NCBI GenBank assembly: GCA_963784995.1
Contig: CAWATZ010000002.1
Coordinates: 1,736,001-1,800,000 of the forward strand
DNA: 64,000 nt
Reading direction: 5' to 3'
Origin: CAWATZ01 sp963784995
GTDB taxonomy: Bacteria > Planctomycetota > Planctomycetia > Gemmatales > Gemmataceae
The position numbers were made by a program, and so were the translations under genes. Each line of letters opens with the position of its first letter. Position 1 is the stretch's first letter. Of this stretch, positions 8,818 through 15,123 are shown piece after piece. The notes under the pieces are model-generated. The model did not search any database. It saw only the letters and a list, made by a program, of their open reading frames with translations, and was not told where the DNA came from.

Positions 8818-9405
8818 TCACAGCACGCCCTTGGTCGAGGGAATGCCGGTCATGCGTGGATCCGGCTCGACGGCCTGGCGCAGGGCGCGGGCGCTGGCCT
8901 TGAAGATCGCCTCGATCACGTGGTGAGTGTTCTTGCCGTAATGGCACTGGACGTGCAGCGTCAGGGCTCCCGCGGAAGCGACGGCGCGCCAGAACTCCTC
9001 GGCCAGCTGGGAGTTGAAGTTGCCGAGCGTTTCCAGGGGCACCTCGGCCTGCCAGACGCAGAAGGGCCGGCCGCTCAGGTCGATGGTCGTGGTGACCAGG
9101 GCCTCGTCCATCGGCAGGGTACTGCTGCCATAGCGGCGGATGCCGGACTTGTCGCCCAGGGCCTGGCGCAGGGCCTGTCCGAACACGATGCCAACGTCCT
9201 CGACGGTGTGGTGCGCGTCCACGTGCAGATCGCCGGCCGCCTGCACGCGCAGGTCGATCAGGCTGTGCCGGGCCAGCAGGGTGAGCATGTGGTCGAAAAA
9301 GCCGACCCCGGTGCTGGTCTCGACCTGCCCCGTGCCGTCCAGGTTCAGGCTCAACTCGATGGTCGTCTCGCCGGTCTGGCGGCGCAGCTGTGCGGTGCGG
9401 GACAT
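8818..9405 (-). CDS. hisB: Imidazoleglycerol-phosphate dehydratase
   Basis: Catalyses the dehydration of imidazole glycerol phosphate to imidazole acetol phosphate in histidine biosynthesis. The 195-residue product matches the monofunctional enzyme length. Metal-binding motifs are visible: GFFDHMLTLLARH near residues 34-46, DAHHTVEDVGI near 65-75, and the repeated CHYGKNTHHVIEAIFKA near 160-176. The ATG at 9405 is chosen, and another ATG lies three codons upstream at 9414. No other his genes are adjacent, as is common in planctomycetes where the pathway is scattered. Confidence 0.95.
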   Translation of the reverse strand: MSRTAQLRRQTGETTIELSLNLDGTGQVETSTGVGFFDHMLTLLARHSLIDLRVQAAGDLHVDAHHTVEDVGIVFGQALRQALGDKSGIRRYGSSTLPMDEALVTTTIDLSGRPFCVWQAEVPLETLGNFNSQLAEEFWRAVASAGALTLHVQCHYGKNTHHVIEAIFKASARALRQAVEPDPRMTGIPSTKGVL

Positions 9406-9427
9406 GGGAAGCATCACGAACAAGGGT

Positions 9428-10294
9428 TCAGCCACGAGCGGCCGGCAGACCGGCCGACTCGCCATACTGGGCATACCAGACGCCATTGAGCCGGCACAGT
9501 TCCGCCGGCGACAGGTCCTTGCCGACGAAGGGAGTGAAGTCGGCGTGTGTCTGCCCGGCCTTGAAGTCGGCAACGTAGCGCTCGACGGTGCCCCGACCAC
9601 AGCCGGTGATGGTCTGGATCTCGTCGATCGATTTGCCCTGGGCGTGCAGGGCCAGCACCAGCAGCGGCTTGCCCTTGGCGATCTTCTTTGGCTGGCTCAC
9701 GTAGCGATACGGCTTGAGGACGAACTGCTGCATCTCCTTCTTGCCGCCCGAGCGCTTCAGCGTCAGACCGATCCGGCCGGAGCGGTACAGGGACCGCTGT
9801 TCCAGCCCATCCGCCTCGCGGATGAACAGGGGGTTCCCCGACTCCCAGGCGACCCGGGTGCCGATCACCTTGTCCAGCCGGGCCACGGTCTCGGCGGCGG
9901 TGGCGTCGAGCAGGTAATCGACCAGCAGCGACGGGCCATCGATCAGCTCGCCATTAGGCTTTTCCAGGCCGCGAATGAGGACGCCGGCATAATTGCCGTT
10001 CTCGCCAAAGGCCAGGTCCACCCCCTTGAAACTGCCACTGCGATAGGTGCCGCTGGTCCGGTGGAAGTACCACCGGCCGCAGTGCAGCTGCACCGGGTCC
10101 TTGTGCGCGAACGGGTCCGCGTGGCCCTCCCCGTGGTAATACATCTCCACCTCGGTGAACCGATGGGCCAGGCCGCCGACCATGAGTTGCGTGCCGTTGA
10201 GCAACCGCTCGGCAATGCGGTGAAACCAGTCGGTCGCGGTTTCCTCGCCAAGGAAGGGGGAAGGACGCTGAAACAGCGCAGGCCAGGTGGACAT
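9428..10294 (-). CDS. Alkyladenine-glycosylase-like fold protein with C-terminal helix-turn-helix
   Basis: The 288-residue product resembles, in motif order, methylpurine-DNA glycosylases (AAG/MPG): an N-terminal segment with GTQLMVGGLAHRFTEVEMY corresponds to the RIVEVEAY strand carrying the catalytic Glu, followed by HADPFAHKD, a CGRWYFHR segment in place of the usual MFGPPG..YVY, and YAGVLIRGLEK in place of AVLIRALEP. The C-terminus (around residues 225-260) adds SIDEIQTITGCGRGTVERYV, a clear helix-turn-helix. A role in base-damage repair is inference from this distant resemblance. It could equally be a DNA-binding protein with a repurposed fold. It ends 22 bases upstream of hisB on the same strand. 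Confidence 0.55.
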   Translation of the reverse strand: MSTWPALFQRPSPFLGEETATDWFHRIAERLLNGTQLMVGGLAHRFTEVEMYYHGEGHADPFAHKDPVQLHCGRWYFHRTSGTYRSGSFKGVDLAFGENGNYAGVLIRGLEKPNGELIDGPSLLVDYLLDATAAETVARLDKVIGTRVAWESGNPLFIREADGLEQRSLYRSGRIGLTLKRSGGKKEMQQFVLKPYRYVSQPKKIAKGKPLLVLALHAQGKSIDEIQTITGCGRGTVERYVADFKAGQTHADFTPFVGKDLSPAELCRLNGVWYAQYGESAGLPAARG

Positions 10295-10769
10295 GGGAAC
10301 CTCTTCGGTGTACGCATCTTGGCCAATTCCACGCTCCCTGTTGTAACACGTGGAGCGGCGGAAGTCGAGCATAGCAGTTCGTTACGTCTTTGGAGCAAAA
10401 ACGAAAAACGCCGGGAAGGCTACCCGGCAGCAGAGCCGGGGGCACGGTGCTGGCTGTCGGGTCTGGGAAAGCTCATCCATTCGGAATCTCATAGACCGCG
10501 CTGGCATTCGTTCGACGTGCTGTCCAGGGCGCGGGGCTCCGGGCGGAATTGGTTTGGCTTTCGCCGCCGGGTAGGTCCGGTGAACCAGGAGTGTCACGCT
10601 CGACTCCTCCTGTGTTTCGCGGGGATCAGACTGCGCCCTGTCCTGGGACACCCATTGACTTCCGAGGTCATAGAGTGGTTCGGCTCATTCAACACCTTGC
10701 CTCAACCGTGTGAAACATGGTATCCTATTCTTGCTGCTCGGGATTGCAGTTTACCTGAGGAGAAATGCC
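10295..10769. other. Intergenic region without a recognised gene
   Basis: No reading frame here resembles a protein I recognise. It must hold the divergent promoters of the glycosylase-like gene and the small gene pair at 10770-11220. TGAGGAG at 10755-10761 is the ribosome binding site of the latter. I see no strong hairpin. Confidence 0.4.
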
Positions 10770-10931
10770 GTGGCCAAGAAAAACGCGAAAACCTCTGGAG
10801 AGAATGGTCGGCCTAAACGCCGCAAGGTCTCTGCTGAAGAGTCCTTGCAGCGGATGAAGGAGTTCGACAAGCGAAAGGAGTCGTTCATTGCCGCTCTCCG
10901 CAAAAGCAAGGATCGAGGTCTATCTTCCTGA
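10770..10931 (+). CDS. Small basic protein of unknown function
   Basis: A 53-residue, strongly basic and charged protein (KKNAKTSGENGRPKRRK at the N-terminus, then an amphipathic helix with LQRMKEFDKRKESFIAALRK). It starts at GTG 10770 behind TGAGGAG and overlaps the next gene by 44 bases, which suggests translational coupling. The pair has the size and overlap of a toxin-antitoxin or regulator pair, but neither protein matches a family I know. Confidence 0.5.
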   Translation: MAKKNAKTSGENGRPKRRKVSAEESLQRMKEFDKRKESFIAALRKSKDRGLSS

Positions 10932-11220
10932 CCATTTGTCATTGGCCTCCCAGGAGCTGCTGATCGTCTTCAATCAGGAATTTACCCAGACCTTCGGTGG
11001 AGCGACTCTCTGGCGCGGACTTGACGGCAGCTATCTCGCCCAGAACGGCCAGACGGTACGTGATCGCATCAACTTGCTCTACAGCGACACTCCGTTATCG
11101 CTTATGGAGAATGCTGATGAACTCAGCGCCTACATGGCCAAACTGCGCCAAGCTGTTATCGATGCGCTCAAAGAAGAAGCGGTGCTGGTGGTCGTTGTGC
11201 CGGTCTACCACGCCGAGTGA
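10888..11220 (+). CDS. Conserved-looking hypothetical protein, second of a small pair
   Basis: A 110-residue product beginning at TTG 10888, inside the previous gene. It reads as a folded alpha/beta protein: a strand ARIEVYLPD, a helix ending in FNQEFTQTFGG, a WRGLDGSYL segment, an ELSAYMAKLRQAVIDALKEEAVLVVVVPVYHAE end. The final part, a helix followed by a hydrophobic strand, is typical of small sensor or nuclease-like folds, but I cannot assign a family. The exact start is uncertain because of the overlap and the weak codon. Confidence 0.5.
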   Translation: MPLSAKARIEVYLPDHLSLASQELLIVFNQEFTQTFGGATLWRGLDGSYLAQNGQTVRDRINLLYSDTPLSLMENADELSAYMAKLRQAVIDALKEEAVLVVVVPVYHAE

Positions 11221-11278
11221 GCCGTCCCCTCGCTCGCCAATGCCACGGCGGCGCATGCGAACGACCGCCTCACGTCGT

Positions 11279-11578
11279 CTACTCAGGCAGTTGGCTTTTC
11301 TGGGGCGGCCCCTTTGGAACGTTCCTGGATCGAAACCAGGGCCACAGCCAAAGCACTGTTGCCCTTGCCGCTAGCAGAAGGCAAATGGGAGCGAGAATGA
11401 AGGCGCAAAATGCCCCGCCCCAACAGACCACCGCAGCCAGCGCCCCACCACCGCCTCCCATGCCCCAGCCAATTCCAAATTCCCAGGCAAAGAACCCACC
11501 TATCCCAAGCACAATGGCAGCAAGGAACAGCCATTGAGCAGCGCGTTTCCAGTCGGTTCCTTGGAACGAATTTCCCAT
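11279..11578 (-). CDS. Small membrane protein, unknown function
   Basis: About 99 residues from the ATG at 11578, with two hydrophobic segments: one containing WLFLAAIVLGIGGFFAW and one containing GAFCAFILAPICLLLAARA, joined by a glycine-rich GMGGGGGA linker. The N-terminal GNSFQGTDWKRAAQW is polar and likely cytoplasmic. It is convergent with the small gene pair. No family recognised. Confidence 0.45.
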   Translation of the reverse strand: MGNSFQGTDWKRAAQWLFLAAIVLGIGGFFAWEFGIGWGMGGGGGALAAVVCWGGAFCAFILAPICLLLAARATVLWLWPWFRSRNVPKGPPQKSQLPE

Positions 11579-12067
11579 AGCGGTGTCCTCGTAGCTTGTG
11601 CCGAAGAGGTGAGTATACAACTGCACGGTTGTCTATCCCGCCCGGCTGCCTATCCCGGCCCGGTTGCCTATCCCGGCTTGTCAGCATACTACGGCTCCTC
11701 CCGGGTTGCCACGTTTTTTCGTTTTGTTTTGCCATTGCAGTTCCACGAAAAGAACAACGCTTTACCTTCCGACGCCACCTGTCAACCACCGCACACAGGG
11801 GGTGTCCGGGGGGTAGCGGAAACGAATCGGCCGAACTGCCAATTCCTCAATGTCGTGTGGCGAGAGAATTCGTTTCCCTGGCCAGTACTGGCCTGGAACA
11901 CGTGAAGCGAGGGAAGTTGAGGAAAGCAGTCGGGGGAAAACGAGCCTCAGACCAGATTTCTTCAAGTTCGTTTGCCTCCGCGGCCGATGAGAAGTTCCAA
12001 GGGCCGAAGCGCGGCTGCGCCTGTTCGCCGTTTCCCGAGTGCGCTGGCCCAGGATGAGGAATGCCGG
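11579..12067. other. Intergenic region with short tandem repeats, no recognised gene
   Basis: The only structure I see is the repeat block at 11631-11683. Reading frames through 11700-12060 look non-coding. It precedes the ExeA-type ATPase gene and should contain its promoter. Confidence 0.4.
11631..11683. repeat. Three imperfect ~17-bp tandem repeats
   Basis: The unit CTATCCCGGCCCGGTTGC is present about three times in a row with one or two changes per copy (CTATCCCGCCCGGCTGC, CTATCCCGGCCCGGTTGC, CTATCCCGGCTTG). There are no spacers, so it is not CRISPR. It lies 5' of the small membrane protein gene and may be a binding array or simple slippage. Confidence 0.6.
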
Positions 12068-13033
12068 ATGGACGCACCACAATTCGGGTTAAGGCAACGG
12101 CCCTTCCCGACCACCCCTGACAGCGGCTCTTACTACCCCGCCAGCAGCCACGAACGCGCCCTCGGCTGGCTCCTGCAGGGGCTGGAGGAAGGCGAGGGCA
12201 TCCTGGCGGTGACCGGGGAACCTGGCACCGGCAAAACGCTGCTGTGTCACTGCTTGCTGGAGCGTCTGGGCGAGGATCGGCCCTGTCTGCTGCTGACCAA
12301 CAGCCACGTCTGCGACCGGGCCAGCCTGTACCAGGCCCTGCTGTTCGATCTGTCGCTGCCTTACGAGGGCAAGAGCGAACAGGAGATGCGCCTGGCCCTC
12401 ACCGCCCAGCTGCTGGACACGTTCCGCCAGGGGCAATCGACCATCCTGCTGATCGACGAGGCCCACCATCTGAGTCTGGACCTGCTGGAGGAACTGCGGC
12501 TGCTGGGCAACCTGGAAGCCCGGGCAGGGAAGGCCGTGCAGGTGATCCTGGTCGGCCAGCCCGCCCTGCTGGAGACGCTGCGCCGGCCGGAGCTGACCGC
12601 CTTGTGGCAGCGGTTGCGCGTCCGCGTCGAGGTGCCGCCGCTGGACGTGCAAGAGTCGGCCGATTACCTTTTGCACCATCTGCGGGTGGCGGGGGGGCGA
12701 GCGGAGGAGATCTTCACGGCCGAGGCCCTGACCCTGCTGGCCCAGGCCACCAAGGGGGTGCCGCGGCTGCTCAACCAGGCCGGCCATCAGGCCCTGGCCG
12801 TCGCCGCCGACCTGGTGGCGGATCAGATCGACGTCGAGGTGGTCCTGGAAGCACTGACGCTGCTGCAAATGGCTGTGCCCGGCGAGGTGCCGGAAGTTAA
12901 TCCCCTGAGCGATCCGGTACTCACTTTGCCCGAGAAAGCCGGTGCCCGGAGTCCTGAGCCAACCCAGCCGACCGCGTTCAGCCAGCAAGAACTGGCCGGC
13001 CAACGATTCTTCGCACCAAAACGGCCCGCGTGA
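12068..13033 (+). CDS. ExeA/GspA-type AAA ATPase
   Basis: A 321-residue P-loop ATPase of the ExeA-like (AAA_22) group, with Walker A GEPGTGKT near residues 53-60, Walker B ILLIDEAHH near 129-137 and a sensor-like ILVGQPALL. The N-terminal FGLRQRPFPTTPDSGSYYP is the usual entry sequence of this family (Y...F.L...PF...PDP...), and the C-terminal part is a winged-helix-like lid with GVPRLLNQA. The ATG at 12068 has a purine-rich leader. The CpsD-like kinase gene starts 26 bases later. ExeA-like ATPases are paired with CpsD-like kinases in exopolysaccharide/exosortase loci, so a role in polysaccharide export is likely, although no export genes are present here. Confidence 0.82.
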   Translation: MDAPQFGLRQRPFPTTPDSGSYYPASSHERALGWLLQGLEEGEGILAVTGEPGTGKTLLCHCLLERLGEDRPCLLLTNSHVCDRASLYQALLFDLSLPYEGKSEQEMRLALTAQLLDTFRQGQSTILLIDEAHHLSLDLLEELRLLGNLEARAGKAVQVILVGQPALLETLRRPELTALWQRLRVRVEVPPLDVQESADYLLHHLRVAGGRAEEIFTAEALTLLAQATKGVPRLLNQAGHQALAVAADLVADQIDVEVVLEALTLLQMAVPGEVPEVNPLSDPVLTLPEKAGARSPEPTQPTAFSQQELAGQRFFAPKRPA

Positions 13034-13059
13034 TTCCAGGCGGTGGAAAGGGATAGAGC

Positions 13060-14094
13060 ATGGGTAGGATTCTCGATTCTTTGAAGCATCCCGCGGCGCC
13101 GGGCCCCGGCCGGCCCGCTGGGGAGCATCCCCCGCCAGCGCGGTCCGACCAGACCGCACCGGTTGAGCCGGTCGAAGCCGAGGCCGACAGCGGCGAAGTG
13201 GTTCCCTTCATCGAGGTTGGCCCGCACCGCAGCATGGAGGCCTCGGCGGACGTTCTGGCCAGCCAGCCACGCCCTCCGGTCAGCGGCTGCCTCGGACCCC
13301 GATTGCTCACTCCGGAACCTCCCGGTCCGGAAAGCCGAAAGCCGAAAGCCGAAAGCCGAAATCCGAACGAAGACACCATTGATCCTGTTTCGGATTTCCG
13401 ATTTCGGCTTTCGGATTTCCCGCGCAGCGGGCCTCGCTTCGCGGCGGAGCTGGTCGCCTATCATCAGCCCGAGCAGGGGATGAGCCAGCAATATCAGCGC
13501 TTGCTGGAGCCCATGCTCGCCGACTGGAGCGAACAGCACACCCAGGTGCTGCTGTTCTCGTCGGCCCGACCGAGAGCTGGCACAACGACCGTACTGCTGA
13601 ACTGCGCCATCACGGCAGCGCGCCACGCGCACCGGCACGTGGTGGTGGTCGATGGCAACCTCCGCCGTCCCGCCCTGGCTGAACGCCTGGGGCTGGGGGA
13701 AGTCCCGGGTTTGCGCGACGTCCTTGGCGGTAAGGTGCCGCTGGAACGGGCCCTTCAGGAAACCGATCAGGTCGATCTCTTCGCCCTCACGGCCGGTCAG
13801 GGCGTTTGTGGGTTGTCTGCCCCTCCCACAACACCCCCGCCGACGCCGGGAGGCGTGCAGTATCGGGCCGAGACGTTTCGCTCGCTGCTCCGGCAGCTGC
13901 GGCAGCGTTTCGATCTGGTGCTGGTCGATGGCCCGCGCTGGGACGGCCAGCCGGACGTGGTCATGCTGGGCACCCTCTGTGACAGGGTCTACCTGGTCGT
14001 CAGCGAGAAGGAAGCGGAGTCCGTGCAGGTCGATGATTTGTACCAGCGCATTCCCGAAGCCGGGGCTTGCCTGGCCGGATGCATCCTGGCCTGA
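13060..14094 (+). CDS. CpsD/CapB-like tyrosine-protein kinase or ParA-type ATPase
   Basis: The ~344-residue product has a proline-rich N-terminal region (1-85) and a C-terminal P-loop ATPase of the BY-kinase/MinD type: a deviant Walker A SARPRAGTTTVLLN near residues 169-181, Walker A' VVVVDGNLRRP near 197-207, then FDLVLVDGPRW (Walker B) near 286-296 and VYLVVSEKEAE. Walker A' VVDxDxRxP is diagnostic of CpsD/Wzc kinases. Here it is VVDGNLRRP. No tyrosine-rich tail is present, so kinase activity is uncertain. The linker at residues 88-121 is encoded by an inserted palindrome (13330-13421). Probably operonic with the ExeA-type gene. Confidence 0.78.
   Translation: MGRILDSLKHPAAPGPGRPAGEHPPPARSDQTAPVEPVEAEADSGEVVPFIEVGPHRSMEASADVLASQPRPPVSGCLGPRLLTPEPPGPESRKPKAESRNPNEDTIDPVSDFRFRLSDFPRSGPRFAAELVAYHQPEQGMSQQYQRLLEPMLADWSEQHTQVLLFSSARPRAGTTTVLLNCAITAARHAHRHVVVVDGNLRRPALAERLGLGEVPGLRDVLGGKVPLERALQETDQVDLFALTAGQGVCGLSAPPTTPPPTPGGVQYRAETFRSLLRQLRQRFDLVLVDGPRWDGQPDVVMLGTLCDRVYLVVSEKEAESVQVDDLYQRIPEAGACLAGCILA
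13330..13421. repeat. Palindromic element inside the CpsD-like gene
   Basis: A tandem GCCGAAA repeat (four copies from ~13334) followed by TCCGAACG is mirrored downstream by TTCGGATTTCCGATTTCGG at 13389-13407. The arms are separated by ~20 bases. The element keeps the reading frame and encodes a low-complexity SRKPKAESRKPKAESRNPN linker between the N-terminal region and the ATPase domain. Confidence 0.8.
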
Positions 14095-14114
14095 ACAGAC
14101 GTGGGAGGAGTGCC

Positions 14115-14981
14115 ATGCCAAAGCGGCTTTCCTGGGTGCTGCTGCTGTTCCTGGCGGGCCCGGTCAGGGCGGACGGCCCGACGTACGAGATCAAGCTCAA
14201 GGCCTACCCCGACAAGGGAGAGGTCATTTCCTGCCGGGAAACCGACAAGCAGACGGGGGTGATCCGCTTTCTGGCGCCCGACGGCAAGCTGGTCAAGGAG
14301 GAATCTCCTGACGAGGAAACGGAGGAGATCTACTCTCTGACGGTCCTGGAACCCGGTGAGCGGGCCCCCACTCACTACCGGCAGATCTTCGGCAAGGCGA
14401 TGGCCTCGACGGCCCGGGAGAAGAAACGCTCCTACCAGGGTCTGGAGATCGACTTTATCCTGAAGGACGGCACCTACCAGTTGAAGGTGCCGGAGAAGGC
14501 GGAGGTGACGGACAAGGACCGGGAGGCACTGCTGACCCGGGCCAACGGCGATTTGCAAGCCGGCCTGGATCAGATCTTCCAGCCCGAGAAGCCCGTCAAG
14601 GAAGGCGAGAGCTGGCCCGTGCCCTTCGCCCTGCTCAACCGCGGTTTCGGCGCCCTGGGCAAGCTGGACCCGGACATGACCAAAGGAAGCGCCAAGCTGG
14701 TGAAGGTCTACCAGAAAGAGGGCATGCGCTTCGGCGTCATCGAGATCGACCTGAAACTTTTCTTCCAGAAGCTGGATTCGCTGCCGTTTGACCCACCCGC
14801 CCGGTTCCAGATCAACGGGGCCCTGGACGCACCCATCGACGGCAGCAGTTGCGTCGGCATTCTGACCACGTTCACCCGGCTGATGGGCAAAACCACGCTC
14901 GAACAGCGCGGGGCCAAGGTGACGCTCATCCTCGTCCGCGAAGGGACAGGACGGAAAGAACGCTTCGCGGTCAAGAAATGA
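14115..14981 (+). CDS. Secreted protein of unknown function
   Basis: A 288-residue protein with a signal peptide (LSWVLLLFLAGPVRA, cleaved near residue 20). The rest is hydrophilic, with an N-terminal beta-rich region (YEIKLKAYPDKGEVISCRE), a KPVKEGESWPVP segment resembling the middle of planctomycete and acidobacterial proteins of DUF6263 type, and a final strand KVTLILVREG. GGAGGAG at 14104-14110 supports the ATG at 14115. It follows the CpsD-like gene by 20 bases. No enzymatic motif is visible. Confidence 0.65.
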   Translation: MPKRLSWVLLLFLAGPVRADGPTYEIKLKAYPDKGEVISCRETDKQTGVIRFLAPDGKLVKEESPDEETEEIYSLTVLEPGERAPTHYRQIFGKAMASTAREKKRSYQGLEIDFILKDGTYQLKVPEKAEVTDKDREALLTRANGDLQAGLDQIFQPEKPVKEGESWPVPFALLNRGFGALGKLDPDMTKGSAKLVKVYQKEGMRFGVIEIDLKLFFQKLDSLPFDPPARFQINGALDAPIDGSSCVGILTTFTRLMGKTTLEQRGAKVTLILVREGTGRKERFAVKK

Positions 14982-15000
14982 CTGCACGGAAGGATCGCGA

Positions 15001-15097
15001 ACCAATAATTTAACCACGGATAACACGGATGACACGGATAAAGAGCCAAGAACTCTTTATCCGTGTCATCCGTGTTATCCGTGGTTAAATTATTGGT
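15001..15097. repeat. Perfect palindrome, 45-bp arms (family B)
   Basis: Arms at 15001-15045 and 15053-15097 are exact reverse complements around the 7-base loop CCAAGAA. The arm contains the repeated units GATAACACGG and GATGACACGG. This type of element is AT-richer than its surroundings. It separates the secreted-protein gene from the phosphoenolpyruvate synthase-like gene and could act as a terminator. Confidence 0.92.
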
Positions 15098-15123
15098 CAA
15101 TGTGAGCGGTAGGGTTGGCACTG

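Noticed and set aside
11631..11683. Possible CRISPR array
   Set aside because: Units are contiguous and degenerate, with no spacers of regular length.
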